A DNA stretch of 64,000 nucleotides from Variovorax paradoxus (GCF_018614875.1 NZ_JAGGNW010000007.1:106004-170003); one strand, 5' to 3'; counted from the stretch's first letter, positions 16,742 to 28,856 are shown. A program made the numbers and translations. The notes: a model not told the origin generated them from the letters alone.

Positions 16742-17778
16742 TCGCCGATACCCTTGGTGCCGCGGCGCGCGAGGTACTTGTCCCAGTAGAAGTCGTCGGC
16801 ATTGGCCTTGCTGACCACGGCCAGGCCGTTGTCCAGGAAGGGCACGGCCATCGGGTTGGTGCCGTTGCGCTTGGCGTCGTTCATCGGGTCGATGAGGCCC
16901 GGGTTCTTCGCCAGGAACAGCATCATCATGCCCATGTAGCCCTGCATGCCCTGGTTCGGGTTGATGGCGCCGAACACGTCGCCCGACTTGATCATGTCGA
17001 GGATCTTGGCGTTCACGTCGCAGCACATCACCTTGATGTTCTTCTTGGTCTCGACCTTGGCCTGAGCCGCGCCCAGCGCCGAGTTGGCCTCGGGCATGAA
17101 CAGTGCGCCCAGGTTCGGGTTGGCCTGCGCGAGGCTCAGCACCGCCTGGTAGGCCTTGTTCGGGTCCTGGTTGCTGGCGGCGCGGCCGACCAGCTTCATG
17201 CCCGGGTGCTTGGCCTTCATGCGGTTCACGAAGGCGGCGATGCGGCGGTCGTGGTTGTCCTGGCCGGGGTTCTCGAGCACGGCGTATTCGCCCTTGCCGT
17301 TGAGCGAGGCCGCGATGGCGTCGGCGGCCTGCGTGCCTTCGCGGTCGTTGTCCGAGGTGACGAACGAAGTGCGCTTGGAGTTCGGCGAGTCGGCCGCGAA
17401 GGTGACCACCGGGATGCCCATCGCCGCCGCGCGGTTGATCGGCTCGATGAACGGGTCGGGATTCATCGGGTGCAGCAGGATGCCCGCGGGCTTGCGCGCC
17501 AGCTCCTGCTCGAACGATGCGAGCTGCTTGTTCACGTCGTACTCCGGCGTGCCGGTGTAGCGGGTGCGAACGCCCAGCGTGCGGCCGAGCTGCTTCATCA
17601 TTTCGTAGACCGGAAACCAGTATTCGACGCCCGACACCATCACGTTCATCACGTAGACGTCGCTGGCATTGCCGCGCAATCCCGTGGCGGCGGCCGTGGG
17701 GGTGGACTGCGCAAATGCGCTGGTGCCGGCCAGGCCGATACCGGCGGCCGCAGCGGACTTCAGGAAATTTCGCCTCAT
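16738..17778 (-). CDS. Sugar ABC transporter periplasmic binding protein (Peripla_BP_4)
   Basis: First gene of the minus-strand sugar operon, 346 residues. The N-terminus MRRNFLKSAAAAGIGLAG contains RRxFLK, which looks like a Tat export signal, with cleavage near AFA/QS (23). The rest has the RbsB-like fold: PAGILLHPMNPDPFIEPINRA (two stretches) and FVTSDNDREGTQAADAIA. AGGAGACAAAGA precedes the ATG. The ligand is unknown; relatives bind pentoses, hexoses, polyols and AI-2. The regulator at 21208 and the palindrome at 17849 probably control it. Confidence 0.92.
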   Translation of the reverse strand: MRRNFLKSAAAAGIGLAGTSAFAQSTPTAAATGLRGNASDVYVMNVMVSGVEYWFPVYEMMKQLGRTLGVRTRYTGTPEYDVNKQLASFEQELARKPAGILLHPMNPDPFIEPINRAAAMGIPVVTFAADSPNSKRTSFVTSDNDREGTQAADAIAASLNGKGEYAVLENPGQDNHDRRIAAFVNRMKAKHPGMKLVGRAASNQDPNKAYQAVLSLAQANPNLGALFMPEANSALGAAQAKVETKKNIKVMCCDVNAKILDMIKSGDVFGAINPNQGMQGYMGMMMLFLAKNPGLIDPMNDAKRNGTNPMAVPFLDNGLAVVSKANADDFYWDKYLARRGTKGIGE

Positions 17779-17848
17779 TCTTTGTCTCCTCGCGTTGACT
17801 GGCAGAGCTTGCGACCTGCCTTGGGAAGGCAGATCTTTGGGACCTCGT

Positions 17849-17870
17849 TGTCACGACAGTTGTTATGACA
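17849..17870. promoter_or_regulatory. Candidate operator between the divergent sugar operons
   Basis: 22-bp imperfect palindrome with arms TGTCA (17849-17853) and TGACA (17866-17870); partial symmetry continues inward (CGACAG / TTGTTA). It sits about 70 bp upstream of the binding-protein start and about 90 bp upstream of the kinase start, where a site shared by both arms would be expected. Confidence 0.55.
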
Positions 17871-17949
17871 GGTAGAATGTAATCGCTGGTCGTTTGCCAC
17901 GATAACTAGGGGAAACGCTACTGGCGAGCCGCTTTCAACTCGCCGAAGC

Positions 17950-17959
17950 TGTTATGACA
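17950..17959 (+). promoter_or_regulatory. Second half-site TGTTATGACA overlapping the kinase start codon
   Basis: The 10-mer TGTTATGACA, identical to the right arm of the palindrome (17861-17870), recurs here and its last base is the A of the kinase ATG. A repressor bound here would block the 5' end of the kinase operon. No good Shine-Dalgarno is visible before this ATG. Confidence 0.5.
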
Positions 17960-19446
17960 TGAAGCCAAATATATTGATCGGCGTCGACATGGGCTCGAGC
18001 AGCCTGAAAGCACTGGCCCTCGAGGCCGGAAGCGGCCGCACCGTCGCCTTGTCCCGCATGCCGCTGCCGCACGATCGGCTGCCGGGCGGGGGGTGCGAGG
18101 TGAGCGCGGCTGCGATTCGCGCGGCCCTGACCCACGTGCTGCGCGATGTTGCCCACCAGCTCGGTGCCCGCGTGGCCGAGATCCGCGCCATCGGCTGCAC
18201 GGGCCATGGCGCGGGGCTCTATGCGCTCGATGCGCGCAACGAACTGGTGGCCGGAAGGGCGGTTGCCTCGACCGATCAGCGCGCCGATGCATGGGCGCGT
18301 TCGCTCTCGCTGGCTCGTGGCGATGCACTGTTCGCGGAGGTCGGCTGCAGGCCGTGGCCGGGGCAGCCCACCGTGATCGCCGCAGAGCTGCTGGGCGCGG
18401 ACGCGGTGCAGCGCGGCGAGCTGCGCCGCATGCTGTTCGCCAAGGACTACCTCGGTTGGCTGCTCACCGGCGAAATCGCCACCGACTCCAGCGATGCGAG
18501 CACCGCCGGCCTGGTGTCGCTCGCCACCGGCACGTGGTCGCAGGCGGCCTTCGACGCTTCGGGCCTTGCGGACCTGGGGCCGCGTGCCTTCGGCCCCATC
18601 GTGCCCAGCGGCACTCTGATCGGAAAGCTGCGGCCCGCCGAGGCGGCGCTGTGCGGATTGCCCGCGGACATTCCGGTGGCGATGGGCGCCATCGACCTGC
18701 TCGCCTCGATGACCGCGATCTGCGCGGAAGGCCGCGGCCGCGCGGTGTCGGTGTTCGGCACCTGGTGCGTGAACGCGGTCATCGGGCCGGTGATGGAGCC
18801 CAAGCCCGATGTGGCGGCCGTGGTGAATTTCGGCCGTGAAGGCAAGCGGCTCTACATGGAGAACAGCCCCTCGTCGATGGCCAACATCGCGTGGCTGGCC
18901 GGCGTGCTCGGGCTGCCCGATTCGCGCGCCGTGGTCGATCTGGCGATGTCGGTGCCGCTGGGCGCGGGCGGCCTGCGCTTCCTGCCATTCGTCAACGGCG
19001 GTGGCGGCGTGACGGCGGGTTTCGTCGGCCTCAAGAGCCACCACACGCGCGGCGACATGGCGCGCGCGGTGGTCGATGCGGTGGCGGCGCTGCATGCGCG
19101 GCACCTGGCGCGTCTTGCCGCGGGTGGCCTTGCGGTGAGCGAGACGACCGTGCTCGGCGGCGGCGCGAGCGACACGCGCCTGGTGCGCCTGCTTGCATCC
19201 TTGCTCGGCCATCCGGTCGAGCGTTGCGCCGACGACGAAACGGGCGCGCGCGGCGCCGCGATCTACGCCGCCATGTCGCAAGGCATCGACCACGCCGAAC
19301 AAGGCAGCGCCTTGCTCGCGCCCTGCGACACGGTCGAACCCGATGCCTCCGAGGCGCGTGCCCACGCCGATTTCAACGCCGGCTTCAACGAACTGATCGA
19401 CACCATGTCTCCAGCTTTTTCCCATCTGGCAGGAGGCGCGAAATGA
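17959..19446 (+). CDS. FGGY-family carbohydrate kinase
   Basis: Sugar/polyol kinase of 495 residues in the actin-like ATPase fold. GVDMGSSSLKALALE (8-22) is the N-terminal phosphate-binding motif; D246 in AMGAIDLLAS is in the place of the FGGY catalytic base; GTWC (267-270) and the late GGGASDTRLVRLLASLLG form the C-terminal ATP-binding part. The length is normal for xylulokinase, glycerol kinase, erythritol kinase and LsrK alike, so the substrate is not fixed. Its TGA overlaps the next ATG. Pairing with a GlpD-like dehydrogenase suggests that it phosphorylates a polyol, as in glycerol and erythritol pathways. Confidence 0.9.
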   Translation: MKPNILIGVDMGSSSLKALALEAGSGRTVALSRMPLPHDRLPGGGCEVSAAAIRAALTHVLRDVAHQLGARVAEIRAIGCTGHGAGLYALDARNELVAGRAVASTDQRADAWARSLSLARGDALFAEVGCRPWPGQPTVIAAELLGADAVQRGELRRMLFAKDYLGWLLTGEIATDSSDASTAGLVSLATGTWSQAAFDASGLADLGPRAFGPIVPSGTLIGKLRPAEAALCGLPADIPVAMGAIDLLASMTAICAEGRGRAVSVFGTWCVNAVIGPVMEPKPDVAAVVNFGREGKRLYMENSPSSMANIAWLAGVLGLPDSRAVVDLAMSVPLGAGGLRFLPFVNGGGGVTAGFVGLKSHHTRGDMARAVVDAVAALHARHLARLAAGGLAVSETTVLGGGASDTRLVRLLASLLGHPVERCADDETGARGAAIYAAMSQGIDHAEQGSALLAPCDTVEPDASEARAHADFNAGFNELIDTMSPAFSHLAGGAK

Positions 19447-21206
19447 GCGCCTGGCAACTGCCCTTCGTGCGCCCTGCCTCGCTGGCGGGCCGCCATTTCT
19501 CGACCGTGATCGTGGGCGCCGGCATCAACGGCGTCGGCGTGTTCCGCGACCTGTCGCTGCAGCGCGTCGACTGCCTGATCGTCGACAAGGGCGACTTCGG
19601 CGCCGGCGCCAGCAGCGCGCCCTCGCGCATGATCCACGGCGGCCTGCGCTACCTGGAAAACGGCAGCTTCTCGCTGGTGGCCGAGGCCACGCGCGAGCGC
19701 AACCTGCTGCTGCGCAATGCGCCGCACCTGGTGCGGCCGCTCAAGACGGTGGTGCCGCTCGCCAGCTTCTTCGGCGGCCTGATGAGCAGCGCGCTCAAGT
19801 TCTTCGGCCGCACGCCGCCGCAGCGCACGCGCGGCCTGCTGGCCGTGGCGCTGGGCCTGCGGCTCTACGACCTGCTGGGTCGCCGCCAGCGCGTGATGCC
19901 GGGGCACCGCATCGGCCGCGTGCCTTCGGCCGACCGCGGCCTGTTCCGCACCGCCATCCGCTGGACCGCCACTTTCTTCGATGCGTGGATCAGCCATCCC
20001 GAATGGCTCATCCTCGAACTGATCGCCGATGCCTGCCGCGACCAGCCGCGCTCGGCCGCCGCCAATTACTGCCGAGTGATGGGCTGCGCGGGCAACATCC
20101 TCACCTTGCGCGACGAGATCACCGGTGCACTCGTGCGCGTGACCGCCGACAGCGTCGTGAACGCCACGGGCGCCTGGCTCGACCGCAGCGCGGCGGTGCT
20201 CGGCGGCGCCGGTCCGCGCGTGATGGGCACCAAGGGTTCGCACCTGGTGCTCGACCATCCCCTGCTGCGCGACGCGCTCGACGGCCGCATGGCCTACTTC
20301 GAGGCGGTCGACGGGCGCGTGTGCATCGTCTATCCGTTCCTGGACCGCGTGCTGGTGGGTTCCACCGACATCCCGGTCGAGGACCCGGACCAGATCGTCA
20401 CCGAGCCGGCCGAGGTCGACTACCTGATCGACGTGCTGCGCGAGGTCTTTCCGAACATGGCTTTCGGGCGCGGCGACGTGGTCTACACCTATGTGGGCGT
20501 GCGCCCGCTCGCGCGTTCGGAGGCCGACAAGCCGGGGCAGATCTCGCGCGACCATTCGGTGGTGGTCGATCCGCCGAATGCGACGCGCGACATCGCCATC
20601 GTCGGCCTGGTCGGCGGCAAGTGGACCACCTTTCGCGCGCTGGCCGAAGAAGCCGCCAACGAAGTGCTGCAGCTGCTCGGCCGCTCGCGCATCGCCTCGA
20701 CCGAGCTGCTGTCCATCGGCGGCGGCGCGGAGCTGCCGGCCGATGCGCCGGCGGCCGATCGCTTCGTCGAGAAGATGATGGCGGCCTCGGGCATGGGCCG
20801 CGCGCGCGCGGTGAGCCTGCTGGGCCGCTATGGTTCGAAGGCATTGCCGCTCGCGCAGCGCCTCGCGGCCTCGGGTGATGTGCCCTTGCAGCATGCGCCG
20901 GACTACTCGGCGGCCGAGCTCTCATGGCTGTGCCTCGAAACCGGCGTGGTGCACCTCGACGATCTCGTCATTCGCCGCACGCTGCTGGCCATTCGCGGCC
21001 TCGTGACCGATGCCGCGCTCGCCGAGATCGCGAACGTGGCGGCCGAGGCGCTGGGCTGGGACGCCACCCACGCCCACAACGAACTGTGTGCCTGCGCCAC
21101 CGCGCTGCGCGAGCGGCACAACGTGCGCCTCAACGCGGTGGCTGCCGGCGAGGAGCCTTCTTTCGATGCATCATTGATGGCCAGCTCAGTCCTCGGCCAA
21201 GCCTAA
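19443..21206 (+). CDS. FAD-dependent glycerol-3-phosphate dehydrogenase-like oxidoreductase (GlpD/EryB family)
   Basis: Membrane-associated flavoprotein of 587 residues. VIVGAGINGVG (22-32) is the FAD Rossmann motif and SSAPSRMIHGGLRYLE (57-72) is the GlpD hallmark. GLVGGKWTTFR closes the FAD site, and a DAO_C-type helical domain follows (LSWLCLETGVVHLDDLVIRR). Family members oxidise a polyol phosphate to a ketose phosphate and pass electrons to quinone. The start at 19443 overlaps the kinase stop (ATGA); the longer open frame back to 18891 is a shadow of the kinase gene. With the kinase upstream and aldolase opposite, a substrate other than plain glycerol 3-phosphate is plausible but unproved. 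Confidence 0.9.
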   Translation: MSAWQLPFVRPASLAGRHFSTVIVGAGINGVGVFRDLSLQRVDCLIVDKGDFGAGASSAPSRMIHGGLRYLENGSFSLVAEATRERNLLLRNAPHLVRPLKTVVPLASFFGGLMSSALKFFGRTPPQRTRGLLAVALGLRLYDLLGRRQRVMPGHRIGRVPSADRGLFRTAIRWTATFFDAWISHPEWLILELIADACRDQPRSAAANYCRVMGCAGNILTLRDEITGALVRVTADSVVNATGAWLDRSAAVLGGAGPRVMGTKGSHLVLDHPLLRDALDGRMAYFEAVDGRVCIVYPFLDRVLVGSTDIPVEDPDQIVTEPAEVDYLIDVLREVFPNMAFGRGDVVYTYVGVRPLARSEADKPGQISRDHSVVVDPPNATRDIAIVGLVGGKWTTFRALAEEAANEVLQLLGRSRIASTELLSIGGGAELPADAPAADRFVEKMMAASGMGRARAVSLLGRYGSKALPLAQRLAASGDVPLQHAPDYSAAELSWLCLETGVVHLDDLVIRRTLLAIRGLVTDAALAEIANVAAEALGWDATHAHNELCACATALRERHNVRLNAVAAGEEPSFDASLMASSVLGQA

Positions 21207-21207
21207 A

Positions 21208-21963
21208 GTGAACAGTCCCAACGACCTGTCGACCGTGCTCGACCGCAATTCCGAATCACCGCTGTGGGCGCAGTTCCGCGACGCCATCCGGCTGCAGATC
21301 CTGCAGGGCGCGCTGCCCATCGGCGCCAAGCTGCCGTCCGAGGCCGAGCTCGGCGACCAGTTCGGCATCTCGCGCATCGTGGTGCGCGAGGCATTGGCCG
21401 ACCTGGTGCGCAACAACCTCATCTACAAGATCAAGGGCCGCGGCGCCTTCGTGTCGGCGCGCGAACGCGACGAGGATTTCGTCTCCACCGTGCTGGGCTT
21501 CTCCGACGAAATGGAGCGCAAGGGCCGCTCGGTGCGCACACAGATCCTCGCGCAGGAATTGCGCGCACCCACCGAGCATGAGGCCGCATCGCTGGGCCTC
21601 GCCGACGACACGCAGGTGGTGGCCCTCAAGCGCCTGCGCAGTGTGGACGGCGAGCTGCGCCTGCTGGTCGAGACGGTGGTGCCGGCGGACCTGGCGCCGG
21701 GGCTGCACCGCGCGCGGCTCGAAGACCGCTCGCTCTACGACGTGCTGCGCCGGCAGTACGGCTTGCGCCTGGTGCGCGCCGAACGCTGGATCGACGCGAT
21801 GCTGCCCGATGCCGACACCTGCAGGCTGCTCGACCTGCCGCAGCCCGAACCGCTGCTGCGCATCGAGTCGATCGCCTACGGTGCCAACGGCCGGCCGCTC
21901 GAGCACTACCGCGCGCTGCACCGCTGCAAGACCAGCCGGCTGCACGTGCAGACGACGACCTGA
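21208..21963 (+). CDS. GntR-family transcriptional regulator with UTRA domain (HutC subfamily)
   Basis: Likely repressor of the surrounding sugar operons, 251 residues. Winged helix about 17-78 (LPSEAELGDQFGISRIVVRE, then GRGAFV); UTRA ligand domain about 95-245 (VVALKRLRSVDGELRLLVE). The start is GTG, one base after the stop of the GlpD-like gene, so translation is probably coupled; no separate Shine-Dalgarno is evident. Its expected ligand is a sugar phosphate or other pathway intermediate. The TGTCA/TGACA palindrome at 17849 and the repeat at 17950 are the natural candidate targets. Confidence 0.9.
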   Translation: MNSPNDLSTVLDRNSESPLWAQFRDAIRLQILQGALPIGAKLPSEAELGDQFGISRIVVREALADLVRNNLIYKIKGRGAFVSARERDEDFVSTVLGFSDEMERKGRSVRTQILAQELRAPTEHEAASLGLADDTQVVALKRLRSVDGELRLLVETVVPADLAPGLHRARLEDRSLYDVLRRQYGLRLVRAERWIDAMLPDADTCRLLDLPQPEPLLRIESIAYGANGRPLEHYRALHRCKTSRLHVQTTT

Positions 21964-21969
21964 ATTTCT

Positions 21970-22863
21970 TCAGGCGCTGGCGGTGCCGCTGCGCGAAGGC
22001 CACAGCACCGAGGCAATGGCCACCATCATCAGTGCCACGGCCACCCAGTCCTGCCAATGCACGACTTCGCCGAGCCACACCGCGCCGCTGAACACGCCGA
22101 GCACCGGGATGAACATCACGCTCAGCGTCGAGGCCACCGGCGGCAGGCCGCGCGCCAGGTAGAACCATGCGGCGTGTGCAAAACCGAAGATCAGCACCGC
22201 GTTGTAGAGGATCGACCCCCAGGTCACCTGGCCCGGCCACCGCCACGGGCCGCGCTCGAACAGCAGCGAGAGCACCGTCATCACCACCGCAGTCATCGCC
22301 GTCATCCAGAACGACAGCGTGAGTGTCGGCAGCCCGATGCGCGAGTGGCGCAGCAGCTGCGTGCCCAGCGCCCATGTCGCGGCCGCCACCAGCGCCAGCG
22401 CCACATAGCCCGGCCGCCCCGCAAGGTCGGTGAGCTCGTGCCACAGCAGCAACCCCACGCCGATTGCGCAGGCCCCCACCCCGAGCCATGAGCGCCGCGT
22501 GAGCACGGCCGAGAACAGCACCGCGCCGATCACCGCGGAGAACACCGGCATCGTGTAGCCCAGGATCGCGGTGCGCCCGCCCGACAGCGCCTTCACCGCA
22601 AGGATGATGCAGGCGTGCCAGATGAACATGTTGGTGGCGCCCAGCCACACCAGCTCGGGCCATGCGCGGCGCGGTACGCCGAACGGCACCTTCATCACGA
22701 CCAGCGCGAGCGCCAGCACGGGCACGCCGAGCCAGATCGAGATCGCACGGAAGGCCAGCGGCGGATAGTCCGCCACGCCGAGCTTCATCACGGGCCAGTT
22801 GAACCCCCATGCGAGGGTCAGCAGAACGAGCAGGACGAACTGGCGCGGCGTGAAGGAAGGCAT
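21970..22863 (-). CDS. EamA/DMT-superfamily transporter
   Basis: Inner-membrane protein of 297 residues with ten predicted helices in two EamA repeats (first begins LTLAWGFNWPVMKLGV; second near residue 145). Such proteins export amino acids or other metabolites; the substrate is unknown. The start at 22863 (MPSFTPRQF) is chosen over a long open frame that runs into the uvrA region. It faces the GntR gene with only 6 bp between the stops, and lies 47 bp downstream of uvrA on the same strand. Confidence 0.88.
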   Translation of the reverse strand: MPSFTPRQFVLLVLLTLAWGFNWPVMKLGVADYPPLAFRAISIWLGVPVLALALVVMKVPFGVPRRAWPELVWLGATNMFIWHACIILAVKALSGGRTAILGYTMPVFSAVIGAVLFSAVLTRRSWLGVGACAIGVGLLLWHELTDLAGRPGYVALALVAAATWALGTQLLRHSRIGLPTLTLSFWMTAMTAVVMTVLSLLFERGPWRWPGQVTWGSILYNAVLIFGFAHAAWFYLARGLPPVASTLSVMFIPVLGVFSGAVWLGEVVHWQDWVAVALMMVAIASVLWPSRSGTASA

Positions 22864-22910
22864 GGGCCGCGATTGTGGCGCGGCCCGCGCATTCGTGCTG
22901 AAGGCGCGGG

Positions 22911-26027
<3,117 letters not shown>

Positions 26028-26185
26028 GATAGTCCGCCGGGGATTTCTTGGCGAGGCGCCGGGTTCCCGCGCTTTCGCCGGGCGGTGCCAGGCGAGTGCC
26101 CACCGGCCCGTCCGGGACGGCCGCCATCGGGCACAATCCCGGGTTCTCTTCCTCCTCCTCCATCTACATATCAGGGGCAGTGCAT

Positions 26186-26740
26186 ATGGCATCGGTCAAC
26201 AAAGTCATCGTCGTCGGCAACCTGGGGCGCGACCCCGAAATGCGTACCTTCCCGAGCGGCGACCAGGTCGCGAACGTCACCGTGGCCACCACCGATCGCT
26301 GGAAAGACAAGCAAAGCGGCGAAATGCGCGAAGCCACCGAATGGCACCGCATCGTCTTCAACGGCCGCCTGGCCGAAATTGCCGGCCAGTACCTGCGCAA
26401 GGGTTCGCAGGTGTACGTCGAAGGCAGCCTGCGCACGCGCAAGTGGACCGACAAGGACGGCATCGAAAAATACACCACCGAAATCCGCGCCGACCAGATG
26501 CAGATGCTGGGCAGCCGCCAAGGCCAGGGCGGCCCCTCGGGCGGTCCCGAGGACGACGGCGGCTATTCGCAGGGCGGCGCTGGCTACTCGCAAGGCGGCG
26601 GTGGTGGTGGTGGCGGCGGCGGCTACGCCCCCCGCGCACCCGCTGCAGCGGCACCTCGCGCCCCGGCGGCCGCACCGCGCCAGGCTCCGGCCAAGTCGTC
26701 GTCGGGCTTCGACGACATGGACGACGACATTCCGTTCTGA
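26186..26740 (+). CDS. ssb: Single-stranded DNA-binding protein
   Basis: OB-fold protein of 184 residues. The N-terminal ~112 residues are the DNA-binding domain ([41 protein letters not shown]). Next comes a Gly/Ala/Pro-rich linker with a run of ten glycines near residues 138-147, and the acidic tip DDMDDDIPF that docks repair and replication partners. AGGGGCAG lies about 7 bases before the ATG at 26186; the frame is open further upstream, but that part is not SSB-like. Divergent from uvrA, as in many Proteobacteria. Confidence 0.96.
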   Translation: MASVNKVIVVGNLGRDPEMRTFPSGDQVANVTVATTDRWKDKQSGEMREATEWHRIVFNGRLAEIAGQYLRKGSQVYVEGSLRTRKWTDKDGIEKYTTEIRADQMQMLGSRQGQGGPSGGPEDDGGYSQGGAGYSQGGGGGGGGGGYAPRAPAAAAPRAPAAAPRQAPAKSSSGFDDMDDDIPF

Positions 26741-26855
26741 GTTGAATCGCACCGTGGCTGAAGCCGTTTCATCATTGCTTCAGCCGCGCGGCTTGCCGGG
26801 GACGCACCTGCCCCCGGCGGTTTCTTCCTGAGCCGGACCGGGCATCCGCACGCAG

Positions 26856-28844
26856 ATGGGCTCCGCATTTGCGCGCCGGCTGCATGCGCGGCTCATCGAA
26901 CATTTCTCCAGATACCGTCTTGCCTCCTTCTGGGCGAACGGGGTGCTCGCCGCTTCCGTGGCGCTGCTGGCGGCCATGGTCGGCTTTTTCGCCACCACCG
27001 GCGCCGGGCAGGACACCGCGGCCCTGCACCTGACGCATGCCGACTGGCAGGTGGAAGACGCGCCCGGCTTCCGTGCGCTGCCGCCGGCCGTGGACAGCAG
27101 GTCGCTGCCGGCCGCCTGGCAGCCGGTCGAGCTGCCCCTGGCCCTGCCCATCGCCTTGCTGCGCCAGGCCGATGGCAGCGCGTCGACAGGCGCAATCCGC
27201 ATCACCTGGCTGCGGCTTTCCACGCGCGACCTGCCCGCCACTTCGGCGCCGCTGGCGCTGTATGGCGCGCGCATCAAGACGGACGGCACCATTGCGGTGT
27301 ATGCCAATGGACGGCTGGTCCACCGTGCCCAGGAGCAGGGGCCGCTGTGGGACAGTACCCGCACGCCGCTGTGGGTCTTGCTGAACAAGGCGCCCGACGG
27401 CGCGCCGTTGAACGAGATCCTCTTGCGGCTGGAACAAACGCGACGCGCGCAGGTGGCGGTTTCGTCGCTGTGGCTCGGTCCCGCCGAAGCGCTGGAAGCC
27501 GGCTATCAGATGCGGCAGTGGCTCCAGCAGGAACTGCCGGCCATGCTCGGCGCGGCCTTCATGGCCGTGGGCGTGTTCGCCCTGTTCGTGTGGTTCAAGC
27601 GCAGCCACGAGACTGGCTACCTGCTCTTCTTCAACCTGGCGACCACGTCGTTCCTGCGGAGCCTGCATTTCTATGTCGGCGTTCCGGTCGCCAACGCCTG
27701 GTTCGCCTGGCTGACCGTCAACTCCCTGTTCTGGCTGGTCGCGGTGGTGCACTTCTCGCTGCGCCAGCTGCATGGCCGTCCGCTCAAATGGCTGACTTGC
27801 GCGGTGGTGGCGTGGACGGCCCTGATCGGCGTGCTGACGCTGCCGGGGCTGGCCATATTGAGCAACACACCGCAGGTGCGGCCGTTGATCTACATCGGCG
27901 CGGCACTGATGGGTGTCGCCGTTGCACTGGTGGGCGGCGTCAGCGCGTGGCGCCGCTCCAGCGAAGGGCGGCTGGTGGCCGTGGGCATCGGCGTGTGCGT
28001 GCTGCTGGGCGTGTCCGACTGGCTGCTGCAGAACAATTTCGTGAGCCCCGAGGGCTGGTACCTGGGCGCCTACACCAATGCGGTCACTTTCAGCGTCTTC
28101 GGGGTGCTGATGTACCGGCGCTACGTCAATGCCATTGCCGAGGTGGAGCGGGTCAACGCCGGCCTGGCCCAGCGCCTGCAGGCCCGTGAAACCGAACTCG
28201 AGCTCAGCCATCGGCGGCTGCGCGAAGTCGAGAAGAAGCAAACCATCAGCGACGAGCGCCAGCGCCTGATGCAGGACATGCACGACGGCCTGGGTTCCTC
28301 GCTGATCAGCGCCATCCGCTCCGTGGAGGGCGGCAGCATGAGCGACGACAAGGTTTCGCAAATGCTCAAGAGCTGCCTCGACGACCTCAAGCTCACCATC
28401 GATTCGATGGAGCCGCTCGAGGACGATCTGTTGCTGCTGCTGGCCACGCTGCGCTATCGGCTGGGGCCCCGGCTCGAGAGTTCGGGTGTCGCATTGCAAT
28501 GGAATGTGCAGGAGCTTCCGGCGCTGGACTGGCTTGACCCGACCAGTGCGCTGCACATCCTGCGCATCGTGCAGGAGGGCATCGCCAACGTCTTGCGCCA
28601 TACCCGCGCCACCGAGATCCGGGTGGGAACCGCGGCAGAAGCGTCGGGCGTGCGGGTAAGCATCGAGGACAACGGCCAGGGCTTCGACGTCCAGAAGGCC
28701 CTGGCCGGCGCGGGCGGTCGCGGCATGCAGAACCAGCTGCGGCGGGCGCAGGCGTTCGGGGGCGAGGTGTCGTGGCGCTCGGGGCCGGGGGGCACGCTGT
28801 TCGCACTCTGGCTGCCGCTCCAGCGCGGCGGGCGGGCGGCGTAG
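26856..28844 (+). CDS. Membrane sensor histidine kinase (7TM sensor, NarL/LuxR-type kinase core)
   Basis: A 662-residue kinase. One N-terminal membrane helix (~26-47) is followed by a periplasmic part of ~180 residues, then seven hydrophobic segments (~230-435) resembling a 7TMR-DISM sensor. A coiled stretch (VERVNAGLAQRLQARETELE) leads to the HisKA_3-type motif DERQRLMQDMHDGLGSSL with phospho-acceptor His near residue 476. The HATPase part has an N-box (EGIANVLRHT) and EDNGQGFD near 604 and GRGMQNQL. No response regulator is adjacent, so it is an orphan kinase here; partners of this type are usually LuxR-type regulators. It starts 115 bp after ssb. Confidence 0.88.
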   Translation: MGSAFARRLHARLIEHFSRYRLASFWANGVLAASVALLAAMVGFFATTGAGQDTAALHLTHADWQVEDAPGFRALPPAVDSRSLPAAWQPVELPLALPIALLRQADGSASTGAIRITWLRLSTRDLPATSAPLALYGARIKTDGTIAVYANGRLVHRAQEQGPLWDSTRTPLWVLLNKAPDGAPLNEILLRLEQTRRAQVAVSSLWLGPAEALEAGYQMRQWLQQELPAMLGAAFMAVGVFALFVWFKRSHETGYLLFFNLATTSFLRSLHFYVGVPVANAWFAWLTVNSLFWLVAVVHFSLRQLHGRPLKWLTCAVVAWTALIGVLTLPGLAILSNTPQVRPLIYIGAALMGVAVALVGGVSAWRRSSEGRLVAVGIGVCVLLGVSDWLLQNNFVSPEGWYLGAYTNAVTFSVFGVLMYRRYVNAIAEVERVNAGLAQRLQARETELELSHRRLREVEKKQTISDERQRLMQDMHDGLGSSLISAIRSVEGGSMSDDKVSQMLKSCLDDLKLTIDSMEPLEDDLLLLLATLRYRLGPRLESSGVALQWNVQELPALDWLDPTSALHILRIVQEGIANVLRHTRATEIRVGTAAEASGVRVSIEDNGQGFDVQKALAGAGGRGMQNQLRRAQAFGGEVSWRSGPGGTLFALWLPLQRGGRAA

Positions 28845-28856
28845 CAAGGCCGGGGC

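Noticed and set aside
12320..19446. lsr (autoinducer-2) operon
   Set aside because: LsrF-like and FGGY proteins and an RbsABC-type importer are present, but there is one permease instead of two, no LsrG or LsrR, and a GlpD-like enzyme and UTRA regulator that lsr operons lack.
26595..26645. Frameshift or error at the GGT/GGC run in ssb
   Set aside because: The frame stays open and ends in the canonical DDDIPF tip; glycine-rich linkers are normal in SSB.
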